Below, piece after piece: positions 20,174 to 28,588 of a stretch of 64,000 nt of DNA. Numbering within the stretch: the stretch's first letter is position 1; each line of letters starts with the position of its first letter. This DNA is from Flocculibacter collagenilyticus (GTDB lineage Bacteria; Pseudomonadota; Gammaproteobacteria; Enterobacterales; Alteromonadaceae), in assembly GCF_016469335.1 (NCBI RefSeq), contig NZ_CP059888.1:186001-250000 (forward strand). The letters run 5' to 3'. Below the pieces are notes generated by a model. That model saw nothing but the letters and a program-made list of their open reading frames with translations. It ran no database searches and was not told the DNA's origin. The position numbers and the translations under genes were made by a program.

Positions 20174-21922
20174 ATGCTAAATAACGAAAGTAAAAGAAAT
20201 GAAACCAAAGTACATGCTCACCAATTAGTTGGTGGGCTATCACTGCACTCAGCAGACGATGAGCTCGACATCGCTTTTGATGAAAAGGTTAAAGTTTGCA
20301 TCAGTGGTCATTGCTATTTAAATGAACAGCAATATGATGCAAATGCATTACTTAATGCTTATCATCATGCAAATGACGAGTTGGCGCAGTTATGCAAAAC
20401 GCTTTCAGGAAAGTTCTGGGTATTAATTAGCGACTCGTCAATTGGGACAGTATCTATATTTACTGACGTGATGGGTTTATCACCGTGTTATTACCATGTT
20501 AGTGGCAATCAACTCGTTGTTGATCGTTCTTTAAAATCACTGAAGTCATGCTTAACTGTTAAACCCACAATCTCTAATCAAGCGATTTTTAACTATTTAT
20601 ATTTCCATTGTATTCCTTCGCCAAATACGATTTACGATAATGTCTTCAAATTAGAGCCAGGAAAAATTTTATCGTTAAACGAACACAGCGAGCTTAATAT
20701 TAAGCTATTTTATCAACCAACATTCGCAGAGAAAGCTGAAAAGCAGCGTATTCAGGAACTGCAAGAAAGTTGTTTAGACGTATTAAATAACAGTGTAAAA
20801 AAAGTCTTGTCAGATGACTGCGGTGCATTTTTAAGTGGTGGACTTGATAGCTCTACCGTAGCAGGCTTATTAGCTAAAAACGTTGACGATGCTAAAACAT
20901 TTTCTATCGGATTTAACGAAAAAGAATACGATGAAACGGCATACGCAAAGATTACCGCTGAAAAGTTTGGCACAAATCACCATATTCATTGTTTAACAGC
21001 TGATCAGGCGATTGAAGAGTTTGTTAAGGTTGCGCAATATTTTGATGAGCCGTTCGGAAACTCTTCAGCAATGGCGACATATTTTTGCGCAAAATTCGCC
21101 AAAGAAAACGGTGTAAATACGCTGTTAGCGGGTGATGGTGGCGATGAAATTTTCGCTGGTAATACGCGTTACGCTAAGCAGAAACTGTTTGAATTTTATA
21201 ATCTGTTACCTACTCCGTTGCAAAGCTTATCAAGCGGACTGTTTTATAATACGCCTCTTGCCAAATTACCAGTATTAAGCAAAGTCTCTAGCTATATTGC
21301 ACAAGCAAAAGAGCCAATGCCAGCAAGGCTGGAGGGCTATAATTATGTTAATCGTATTGGTGTTGACAGCATGTTTAACCCTGAATTTTTAACGGGCGTA
21401 GATGTGTTGCAGCCAATTAAACAACAAGCTAGCCGCTACGATGACTGCACCAGCTCTAACATTGTCGATAAGATGTTGTACTTGGATTGGAAATTTACCT
21501 TAGCTGATAATGATTTAGTTAAGGTAAATAATATGTGTGATATGGCAGGGGTTGATGTTTACTATCCATTCTTAGACAAAACCGTTGTGGACTTTAGCTG
21601 CCAAGTGCCTGCCAGCGTTAAGCTTCCAGGCGGCAAACTGAGAGACTTTTACAAAAAATCATGTGAAGGATTCTTAGACGATAGAACGCTAACAAAAAGT
21701 AAGCATGGGTTTGGTCTTCCATTTGGCGTGTGGTTAAAAAGCGATCCTCGTTTAATTGACCTCACTCGTACAACGCTAGCCTCGTTTAAAAATAGAAAAA
21801 TTGTTAGTGATAATTTGATTGATGAAACCTTAAAAGCACATGAACAAGTGCATGCTGGTTATTATGGTGAATTGATTTGGATTATGGTGGTTCTGGAACT
21901 TTGGTTACAGGAAAATGCGTAG
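20174..21922 (+). CDS. Asparagine synthetase-like protein without the N-terminal catalytic cysteine
   Basis: Protein of 582 aa with the two-domain layout of AsnB. The C-terminal ATP-pyrophosphatase domain is well kept: S-G-G-L-D-S-S (residues ~221-227), G-D-G-G-D-E-I-F-A-G (~319-328) and the late F-G-L-P-F-G. The N-terminal glutaminase-like fold remains (T-D-V-M-G-L-S-P-C-Y-Y) but the residue after the start is Leu, not the Cys nucleophile, and no in-frame upstream start supplies one. It may therefore use free ammonia or an amine, or be an amide-forming enzyme on a glycan precursor. AsnB-like proteins are common in exopolysaccharide and exosortase-type loci. Only two bases separate it from the deacetylase gene. 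Confidence 0.85.
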   Translation: MLNNESKRNETKVHAHQLVGGLSLHSADDELDIAFDEKVKVCISGHCYLNEQQYDANALLNAYHHANDELAQLCKTLSGKFWVLISDSSIGTVSIFTDVMGLSPCYYHVSGNQLVVDRSLKSLKSCLTVKPTISNQAIFNYLYFHCIPSPNTIYDNVFKLEPGKILSLNEHSELNIKLFYQPTFAEKAEKQRIQELQESCLDVLNNSVKKVLSDDCGAFLSGGLDSSTVAGLLAKNVDDAKTFSIGFNEKEYDETAYAKITAEKFGTNHHIHCLTADQAIEEFVKVAQYFDEPFGNSSAMATYFCAKFAKENGVNTLLAGDGGDEIFAGNTRYAKQKLFEFYNLLPTPLQSLSSGLFYNTPLAKLPVLSKVSSYIAQAKEPMPARLEGYNYVNRIGVDSMFNPEFLTGVDVLQPIKQQASRYDDCTSSNIVDKMLYLDWKFTLADNDLVKVNNMCDMAGVDVYYPFLDKTVVDFSCQVPASVKLPGGKLRDFYKKSCEGFLDDRTLTKSKHGFGLPFGVWLKSDPRLIDLTRTTLASFKNRKIVSDNLIDETLKAHEQVHAGYYGELIWIMVVLELWLQENA

Positions 21923-21924
21923 CC

Positions 21925-22878
21925 ATGCAGCTATTTCACTCGCTTCTTAAGCATGGCTCAGCGTTATTTGCAAAAGGCAAATTAAGTATTCTGATATACC
22001 ACCAGGTACTCGAACAGCCTGACAATATGAGGCCAACCGAGCCTGATGCAGCGGTTTTTCGTTGGCAAATGTCGCTAGTAAAACGCTACTTCACGCCTTT
22101 ATCGTTAACTGACGCGATTCAACATCTTAAAAATAACACGCTACCGAGCAATGCAATTTGCGTGACATTTGATGATGGCTATGAAAATAACCTTACTGTT
22201 GCCCAACCTATCTTAAATGAACTTGGCATACCTGCTACCGTATATGTAGCAACGGGTTTCAGCCAAGGTGAAAACATGTTTAATGATCGCATTATTGATT
22301 TAATTGGCGATCTAGCGAATAGTCAAATTGACTTAACATCAATTCGCCAAGGTGTGGTGGCGTTAGACTCATGGCAAGCCAGACGCGCTACAGCAACCTC
22401 TGTGATTAATGCGGTGAAATACTTGCCGATTGAGCAACGTAAGCAACTTATTAATCAGCTTTACCAAGATAATGGTAAAACGGAGTACCCAGCAAGAATG
22501 ATGAGTGCGGAACAAGTGGCTGAACTGAGCGCACTTGGGGTTGAAATAGGCGCACATACTGTGGAGCATCCTATTTTAAAGTCGCTTAGTATTGAGCAGC
22601 AGCAGTGGCAAATTGAACATAGCCAGCATGAATTAGAAGCATGGATAAAAAAGCCCGTTAACCATTTTGCTTATCCTAATGGAAAATTTGGCGCTGATTA
22701 TTCGTTAGACACTGTTAAATGTGTTAAGTCCTGCAATTTCCACTCTGCGGTTACTACTCATCGTGGTATATCCCAATCTGGAAGCGATTTGTTTCAGTTA
22801 AATCGTTTCACTCCTTGGGATAAGTCGCCATTAAAGTTTCATCTTAGGTTGGTGAGAAACCAACTTGGTTTGCTGTAA
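21925..22878 (+). CDS. Polysaccharide deacetylase (NodB homology)
   Basis: Carbohydrate esterase family 4-type protein (317 aa from this start). It likely removes N-acetyl groups from a polysaccharide or its lipid-linked precursor. The metal-site motifs are T-F-D-D-G-Y (residues ~73-78) and H-T-V-E-H-P (~210-215), followed by F-A-Y-P-N-G-K. The start at 21925 follows the previous stop by two bases; a longer in-frame start at 21877 would overlap that gene by 46 bp and adds nothing family-like. No obvious signal peptide is seen, so it may act at the cytoplasmic side or via its hydrophobic N terminus. Confidence 0.87.
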   Translation: MQLFHSLLKHGSALFAKGKLSILIYHQVLEQPDNMRPTEPDAAVFRWQMSLVKRYFTPLSLTDAIQHLKNNTLPSNAICVTFDDGYENNLTVAQPILNELGIPATVYVATGFSQGENMFNDRIIDLIGDLANSQIDLTSIRQGVVALDSWQARRATATSVINAVKYLPIEQRKQLINQLYQDNGKTEYPARMMSAEQVAELSALGVEIGAHTVEHPILKSLSIEQQQWQIEHSQHELEAWIKKPVNHFAYPNGKFGADYSLDTVKCVKSCNFHSAVTTHRGISQSGSDLFQLNRFTPWDKSPLKFHLRLVRNQLGLL

Positions 22879-22898
22879 ATAGCCAATAATTAAAATGG

Positions 22899-24056
22899 AT
22901 GTACGCTTTGAAAAACGTAAAAGATAAATACGATCACCCAGCACTTGTTATCGGTCTTTGCTCACACGGTCTTGCAATATGTAGAGCGCTGCATAAAGAA
23001 GGTGTGCCTGTTTATGCCATTGAACGTGACTTCAAATTACCTGCAACACATACAAACACGGCAACTATTATAAAAGTTAGTCAAATTAATGATGACAGTT
23101 TGATTGATGAGCTAATTGCAATTAGACGAAAAGTACCGGGCAGTAAGAATCCCATTATTTTTCCTACTAACGATAAGATGGTTGGGATCATCGCAAAGCA
23201 TTGGAAGCGTTTATCTGACTACTATTTATTAAGTTGGTCTGAATGTACTGAAACCGTTGGCAGATTGCAGCTTAAAAGTGAGCTGGAGGGAATTTGCCAA
23301 GCGCAAAACATTCATTTTCCACAGTCCTATCTTATTTCGCATGAAGATGAGCTTGTTAATACTGATAATCAGATCCAATATCCGCTAATTGTTAAGCCTG
23401 ACGTACCAATGTCATCTTTTAAAGTTGCGTTGGTTAATGATAAAGCTGAGTTGCGTAAGTTAGTGCAAGATCACGCACAGTCTTTGCCTTTTATTTGCCA
23501 ACAATGGATAGAAGGGGATGATACACGTTTAGTATTTTGTTCCATGTTCTTAATTGATGGCAAAGCGGTAAGTAGTTTCGTTGGAAGAAAGCTAGCGTCT
23601 TATCCTCCTACTTTAGGGCAGGGCATGATTATGGCGCCAACCACCGATGAAAATTTGTTGGCATTAAGTAATCGTTTCTTTGAGCAAACAAAATACACTG
23701 GGCCTGCATCATTAGAGTTTAAAATGGACAATGATGGCGAGTACTGGCTAATTGAGCCTAATATGGGGCGCACAGAGTATAGTGTGGAATGCGCTATCGC
23801 TAATGGCGTAAATCTATGTTTTGTAGAATATTTATACGAAATTAATAAAAGTGCTGATTTGCCAGTTTATCATCAGAACAATACACGCGTATGGTTGGAT
23901 ACTGAAAAAAGTGCCTTAATTTATTTGAAGCATGTTTTAAAGCATTCTAGTTTTAAAGTAGAAGATAAACGCCCTTGTTTTCCTTATATGGCTCTGCATG
24001 ACATTAAACCATCCATATTTAGTCTTTATAAAACCGTTAAGCGAACGCTTCGATGA
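22899..24056 (+). CDS. ATP-grasp domain protein
   Basis: ATP-grasp ligase-like protein (385 aa). The N-terminal Rossmann-like part begins A-L-V-I-G-L-C-S-H-G-L-A-I-C-R-A-L; the central ATP-grasp subdomain contains Y-P-L-I-V-K-P-D (~160-167) and C-Q-Q-W-I-E-G-D-D (~199-207); the metal-binding end is E-Y-W-L-I-E-P-N-M-G-R near residues 284-294. Such enzymes join a carboxylate to an amine or thiol via an acyl-phosphate. In this cluster it could attach an amino acid to a sugar or make an amide group together with the AsnB-like protein. The precise substrate is not visible. Confidence 0.85.
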   Translation: MYALKNVKDKYDHPALVIGLCSHGLAICRALHKEGVPVYAIERDFKLPATHTNTATIIKVSQINDDSLIDELIAIRRKVPGSKNPIIFPTNDKMVGIIAKHWKRLSDYYLLSWSECTETVGRLQLKSELEGICQAQNIHFPQSYLISHEDELVNTDNQIQYPLIVKPDVPMSSFKVALVNDKAELRKLVQDHAQSLPFICQQWIEGDDTRLVFCSMFLIDGKAVSSFVGRKLASYPPTLGQGMIMAPTTDENLLALSNRFFEQTKYTGPASLEFKMDNDGEYWLIEPNMGRTEYSVECAIANGVNLCFVEYLYEINKSADLPVYHQNNTRVWLDTEKSALIYLKHVLKHSSFKVEDKRPCFPYMALHDIKPSIFSLYKTVKRTLR

Positions 24057-24062
24057 GCTTGT

Positions 24063-25142
24063 ATGAAGACTGTTAGCCAATTAACGGAAACATATAAACT
24101 TTATATATTATATGATCTTGAGGCAGTGAAAAGTGCTTACGAGAATCTTGAGTTAGCTCAAGCGTCAGTTAATTTATTTGGACAATACGACTGGTATCAA
24201 AATTTCGTAACGTATGTTGTAGGATTAGAGCGTGAGCAAGCGGTATTTCTAGTGTTGGAAACCGCACCAAATAATGTGGTGGCCATTTTGCCTTTGAAAG
24301 AGTCGAAGAGCCGCCGCACACTCAGTTCGTTAACGAACTATTACTCAGCACTTTATGACGTTGTTTACAATGTAAAATTGCACTCAAGAAAAGAAGTGTT
24401 GTCTACTATTTTAATACTCGGCGAAGAATACTTTAAGCATTTTAGCTATATCCAATTAGAGTTATTGGAACCAGAAGTAGCCAAAGACTTCAGTTCAGCG
24501 TTTTTAACATCTTGGCTAAAAGGCATTAAGTACGTGAAAACGCAAAATTGGTTTTCGTTATTTAACACAAAAGAAGATTTTAGCTTATCTTGCTCAAAAA
24601 AATTAAGGAATACACTGCGTCGCAAATCGACAAAGCTTGAACGTGAGAAAGAGTATAGCTTTGAGATAGTTAAAAATGGTACAAGCGTACAAAAACTTTT
24701 ATCCGAGTATCAAGAAATTTACTTAAAAAGCTGGAAAAAGTTAGAGCCATACCCCGGCTTTATTCCTGGCTTGGTGAATTACGGCGTTCCTAAAGATATG
24801 ATAAGACTTGGGGTGCTATATGTTGAAGGTAAGGCGGTCGCGTCACAAATATGGTTAGTTGATAATGAGCATGCTTTTATTTATAAGCTAGCTTACGATA
24901 GTGAGTATGCTAAATATTCGCCGGGCACCCTATTAACTAATGAGATAGCTAACTATGTGATTGAATATGATGGTGTGTCAAAAATTGATTTTTTAACAGG
25001 GAATGATGCATACAAACAAGATTGGATGAATAATCAGCAACCTTTGTATAACTTGTGTTATTTTAATTTAAGAACGTGGTTTGGGCTGTGCATGTTTTTA
25101 CGTGAAAAAGGTTCACAGCTAAAACAATTTGTATCTACATAA
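24063..25142 (+). CDS. GNAT/FemAB-like acyltransferase
   Basis: Protein of 359 aa with the GNAT_6/FemAB-type double acetyltransferase fold found in cellulose (CelD-like) and exosortase-linked polysaccharide loci. Signs are the L-F-G-Q-Y-D-W-Y-Q-N-F motif near the N terminus, the K-K-L-R-N-T-L-R-R-K basic segment (~180) and the C-terminal L-A-Y-D-S-E-Y-A-K-Y-S-P-G-T-L-L (~279-294), which is the acyl-carrier binding loop. FemAB relatives transfer amino acids or acyl groups to sugars. It starts seven bases after the ATP-grasp stop, so the two are probably co-translated and may act on the same glycan. Confidence 0.82.
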   Translation: MKTVSQLTETYKLYILYDLEAVKSAYENLELAQASVNLFGQYDWYQNFVTYVVGLEREQAVFLVLETAPNNVVAILPLKESKSRRTLSSLTNYYSALYDVVYNVKLHSRKEVLSTILILGEEYFKHFSYIQLELLEPEVAKDFSSAFLTSWLKGIKYVKTQNWFSLFNTKEDFSLSCSKKLRNTLRRKSTKLEREKEYSFEIVKNGTSVQKLLSEYQEIYLKSWKKLEPYPGFIPGLVNYGVPKDMIRLGVLYVEGKAVASQIWLVDNEHAFIYKLAYDSEYAKYSPGTLLTNEIANYVIEYDGVSKIDFLTGNDAYKQDWMNNQQPLYNLCYFNLRTWFGLCMFLREKGSQLKQFVST

Positions 25143-25189
25143 GTGAGTGCAAATATCGTATTTAACAGCAATGATTAGATAAGAGAATA

Positions 25190-25876
25190 ATGATGAGATT
25201 TTTATTATTGTTGAGTGTCATGTTGGTGGCCACATTTAATGCGCAAGCGTTGAACTTTACGCCAACAGAAAAAGAGTGGAATACATGGGAACCTATGTGT
25301 CAGGCAAGATATGTGGTTTCAATGTCGGGTAAAAAAAGCTTATTCAAAGATAAAGTATCGCAACTTGAAGTAAGTAGATGGAAAGGCAAGTTGGGTCAAG
25401 GTGCATGGTATGGTCTTCACCACTTTTGTGCAGGACTAATCAAAGAGAAACGAGGTGATTTAGAAGGTGCCTTAAATGAATATCACTTTACTTATTATCG
25501 CATGCCAGAGAATCATACTTTGTACGCAAGAATAGGCGCATTAACGGGGAATTTGCTGTATAAAATGGGCAAAAAAGAGGAAGCAATTAAGATATTAGAT
25601 CGCACAATCTCAATGCACCCTAATTACGATGGTGGTTATATTGTTAAAGCCATTATCGCCAGAAAAGAGCAAAAGCTTGAAGAGGCAGCAAGAATTTTAG
25701 ATATGGGCAATAAAAACACCAATCAAACTTCTGCCGAGCTTAACTATCACCTTGGGTTGGCATATTTAGGCACAGGTGAAATAGCTAAAGCGAAAGAACA
25801 TGCGAACAAAGCCAGTGAATTAGGCTATCCCTTAACAGGCTTGAGCAATGCAATTAAAAAAATGGAAGAGCATTAA
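25190..25876 (+). CDS. Exported tetratricopeptide-repeat protein
   Basis: Periplasmic TPR protein (228 aa). The signal peptide ends near F-N-A-Q-A. Residues ~75-220 form about four TPR-like helical pairs (for example K-R-G-D-L-E-G-A-L-N-E-Y and K-M-G-K-K-E-E-A-I-K-I-L). Two cysteines near residues 38 and 85 could form a disulfide. TPR proteins in secretion loci usually scaffold export or modification complexes; a role in the neighbouring glycan pathway is inferred from its place in the operon. Confidence 0.75.
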   Translation: MMRFLLLLSVMLVATFNAQALNFTPTEKEWNTWEPMCQARYVVSMSGKKSLFKDKVSQLEVSRWKGKLGQGAWYGLHHFCAGLIKEKRGDLEGALNEYHFTYYRMPENHTLYARIGALTGNLLYKMGKKEEAIKILDRTISMHPNYDGGYIVKAIIARKEQKLEEAARILDMGNKNTNQTSAELNYHLGLAYLGTGEIAKAKEHANKASELGYPLTGLSNAIKKMEEH

Positions 25877-25879
25877 TAG

Positions 25880-26884
25880 GTGTTACGCTTTAACGTGAAG
25901 AAGCACTATATAGTATGGATGTGTTTATTTAGTTTGGTATATGTTCACGCTTCTTTTGCGCAGCAGCTCCAATCAGGGGCTATTTATTTAAATGATACAC
26001 CTCAAGCCAGCTTACAAGACGCCTTAAGTAATGCGCGTGACGGTGATAGGATTAAACTGGGCAACGGGATCTTTCGTGACGGTGGCATATTAAATGCTAA
26101 CTTCGTTACCATCACAGGCGGTTCTAACACTCATATCCGCAACTTTTCCGCCAAAGGGAAAGGGGCGCTAGTGATTAAAGGTAACGACACAACCATAGAA
26201 AATATTGAATGTTCAGGTGTTACCGTACCAGACAAAAACGGTGCTTGCATTCGCTTAGCGGGTCGCAACCTTAAGCTTAATAATGTGTACTTTCATGACA
26301 GTGAGCAAGGATTATTAACAGGTTCGAAACCGGGCAGTATTTATATTGAAAACAGTCGCTTTGAACGCTTAGGTAAAGCAGGCCGTGCGCATGGCGTTTA
26401 TGTAGGTGGTGGAGAACTGTATATCAATAACAGTCACTTTCTTTCAGGTAAAGATGAAGGGCATGAAATTAAGTCTCGTGCTCGAAAAACCATGATCTAT
26501 AACTCAACCATTGCCTCATTAACAGGTAAAGATAGCCGTTTGTTAGATATTTCTAACGGTGGCATTTTAGAAGTGAACAAGTGCGTGCTGGAGCAGGGTG
26601 ATAATACCAGCAACTGGAATCTAATTGGGTTTGGTATGGAAGGGCTTAAATATAAAGAAAACTCAATTAAATTAAGCAATAACCTTATTCTACTTGACCG
26701 TGAACGTGGTAATAAACTCATTGCGACAAAAGGGAAAGCACCAAAAATAATGGTAAATAATAATGTCATTATTGGAAAATTAGCTGACGATAATTATAAC
26801 GAATCCAATATTCGCTATCAGTCTCGTGATGAAGCTGGTGTTCAAGCATTTCCTAGTTTACTAACTGACAATAAAAATAATTAA
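25880..26884 (+). CDS. Exported right-handed parallel beta-helix protein
   Basis: Protein of 334 aa with a signal peptide (cleavage near S-F-A-Q-Q) followed by regularly spaced turns rich in N, G and hydrophobic residues (I-T-G-G-S-N-T-H-I-R-N; I-E-N-I-E-C-S-G-V-T), the pattern of a parallel beta-helix. It resembles periplasmic carbohydrate-handling proteins such as lyases, epimerases or polymer-binding scaffolds; no catalytic set is recognised. The start is GTG, with AATAGG just before it and three bases after the TPR stop codon, so it is tightly coupled to that gene. Confidence 0.75.
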   Translation: MLRFNVKKHYIVWMCLFSLVYVHASFAQQLQSGAIYLNDTPQASLQDALSNARDGDRIKLGNGIFRDGGILNANFVTITGGSNTHIRNFSAKGKGALVIKGNDTTIENIECSGVTVPDKNGACIRLAGRNLKLNNVYFHDSEQGLLTGSKPGSIYIENSRFERLGKAGRAHGVYVGGGELYINNSHFLSGKDEGHEIKSRARKTMIYNSTIASLTGKDSRLLDISNGGILEVNKCVLEQGDNTSNWNLIGFGMEGLKYKENSIKLSNNLILLDRERGNKLIATKGKAPKIMVNNNVIIGKLADDNYNESNIRYQSRDEAGVQAFPSLLTDNKNN

Positions 26885-26901
26885 TAGTAGAGCGGTATAA
26901 C

Positions 26902-27705
26902 ATGTTACAAGGCCATTTTCTTCCTTCAATTCATGGCAATTTATTCGTTACCCAAATAGGCGATATAAGTGCTGATCAAGACACTGCAATACTTTGCTTA
27001 CCGTCAATTGTAGAAGAGCTTAATTTAGCGCGTGCAGTAGTAGCCAAACAGGCGCATTACTTCGCCGCTAATCAAATACCTTGTTTTATATTAGATTACT
27101 TTGGAACGGGGGATAGTGCAGGTGAGTTTGAAGAGGCAACGTGTGACATTTGGCTAGATAATATTATCGAAACCGCACAGTGGCTAATGGCAGAGCACAA
27201 TGTTAAGAAGATTATATTATGGGGTATTCGTTTTGGCGGATTACTCATGTTTGCGCATCAGCAAAAGCTGCACGACATATTACCTATTACACACCAACTT
27301 GTATGGAAGCCTATTACAAACGGTAAGCAATTTGCTGGACAATTCATTCGTATTAAGCAGTCGAATGCGATGATGAATAATACTGGCGAAAAAATTAATT
27401 GGCGTAATCAGGTATTAGCGGGCGAGCATGTTGAAATTGCGGGCTATCAGCTTACAGCGAATATGCTCAATTCAATAGAAGCATTAAAAGTGGACCAAAC
27501 CTTAACGTTAGGTAGCCCGTTAGCTTGGTTGGATTTAGCCACTGAAGAGTTGGGGCCAGCAGTGGCACGTTATCAAGACAGTTGGCAAACACAACACGCA
27601 ACGTTTAATACTTTAAAAACGGGGCCTTTTTGGCAGGTGCCAGAAATATTTGATGAGCCTGAACTCTATTCTTTATCTTATCAAGCAGTAAGTGGGGCGG
27701 TATAA
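26902..27705 (+). CDS. Alpha/beta hydrolase-fold protein, exosortase A-associated hydrolase 2 type
   Basis: 267-aa alpha/beta hydrolase fold that resembles the family named 'hydrolase 2, exosortase A system-associated'. It keeps the oxyanion-side L-D-Y-F-G-T-G-D-S-A-G motif (residues ~72-82), but the nucleophile elbow reads W-G-I-R-F-G-G, with Arg in place of Ser or Cys. That makes ordinary esterase catalysis doubtful. It abuts the next hydrolase gene with no gap (TAA then ATG), so the two are a pair. Family membership is from remembered sequence character and should be tested with the TIGR03101 model. Confidence 0.8.
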   Translation: MLQGHFLPSIHGNLFVTQIGDISADQDTAILCLPSIVEELNLARAVVAKQAHYFAANQIPCFILDYFGTGDSAGEFEEATCDIWLDNIIETAQWLMAEHNVKKIILWGIRFGGLLMFAHQQKLHDILPITHQLVWKPITNGKQFAGQFIRIKQSNAMMNNTGEKINWRNQVLAGEHVEIAGYQLTANMLNSIEALKVDQTLTLGSPLAWLDLATEELGPAVARYQDSWQTQHATFNTLKTGPFWQVPEIFDEPELYSLSYQAVSGAV

Positions 27706-28533
27706 ATGACTGAGTTAGCCATAAGTATTCCGTTAGAAGAAAAGCAATTGATGGGTATTTTGCATCAAGCTGACGAACAGTCAGATACCGCGATGGTGCT
27801 AGTGGTGGGTGGTCCTCAATATCGTGTGGGTAGTCATCGTCAGTTTGTGCAATTGGCGCGCTATTTATATCAACATCAGATAAACGTATTGCGTTTTGAC
27901 TATAGTGGCATGGGCGATAGCCAAGGTGATAAGAAAGAATTTGATAATGTATGCGATGACATTAAAGCAGCAATAGATAGTTTGCAGCAGCAATTACCAC
28001 ACGTGAAGAAAATTATTCTTTGGGGTTTATGTGATGCGGCATCAGCGATTCAGATTTATGCGAGTCAAGATGACCGCGTGATTGCACAAGTGTTATTAAA
28101 TCCTTGGCTTAAAAGTACGACGGCACAAGGTAAAACCATGGTGAAGCATTATTATTTACAGCGGTTAATGTCGAAAGCGTTTTGGAAAAAGCTCATGACA
28201 GGCGGTGTGAATATCAAAGGCGGCATCAGTGAAGCGTCTTCCCATGTATCTCAAAGCATGAAAACCGAACAGGCAGCACAAGGCAGTTATCAAGATAGAA
28301 TGCTAAAAGGCGCGAAAGCGTTTAAAGGCAATACTTGCTTAATTTTAAGCGGTAATGACTTAACCGCGAAAGAGTTTGAACAAAATGCGTCTATGAATAA
28401 AGAGTGGCAGCAGTATTTGGCGGCATCTTGCCAAATATTTCGTATTGCTGACGCTGATCATACTTTTTCAACACGACAATATAAAAGTGAAGTGGAACAA
28501 ATAACATTAGACTTTATTAAGCAATTAGCTTAA
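27706..28533 (+). CDS. Alpha/beta hydrolase, exosortase A-associated hydrolase 1 type
   Basis: 275-aa hydrolase that resembles 'hydrolase 1, exosortase A system-associated' (TIGR03100). It has G-G-P-Q-Y-R-V-G-S-H-R-Q-F at residues ~32-44, the D-Y-S-G-M-G-D-S motif, and a Cys-type elbow, W-G-L-C-D-A-A-S (~105-112), as in dienelactone-hydrolase-like enzymes. The His near the end is in A-D-A-D-H-T-F. It probably acts as a cytosolic acyl- or ester-hydrolase in surface-polymer assembly. No exosortase or PEP-CTERM protein is seen in this window. Confidence 0.85.
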   Translation: MTELAISIPLEEKQLMGILHQADEQSDTAMVLVVGGPQYRVGSHRQFVQLARYLYQHQINVLRFDYSGMGDSQGDKKEFDNVCDDIKAAIDSLQQQLPHVKKIILWGLCDAASAIQIYASQDDRVIAQVLLNPWLKSTTAQGKTMVKHYYLQRLMSKAFWKKLMTGGVNIKGGISEASSHVSQSMKTEQAAQGSYQDRMLKGAKAFKGNTCLILSGNDLTAKEFEQNASMNKEWQQYLAASCQIFRIADADHTFSTRQYKSEVEQITLDFIKQLA

Positions 28534-28588
28534 ATCGTGTTCCTTGGATAAGTGGTTAATAAAGTAATTTGGATGAGTTAAAGATTTA

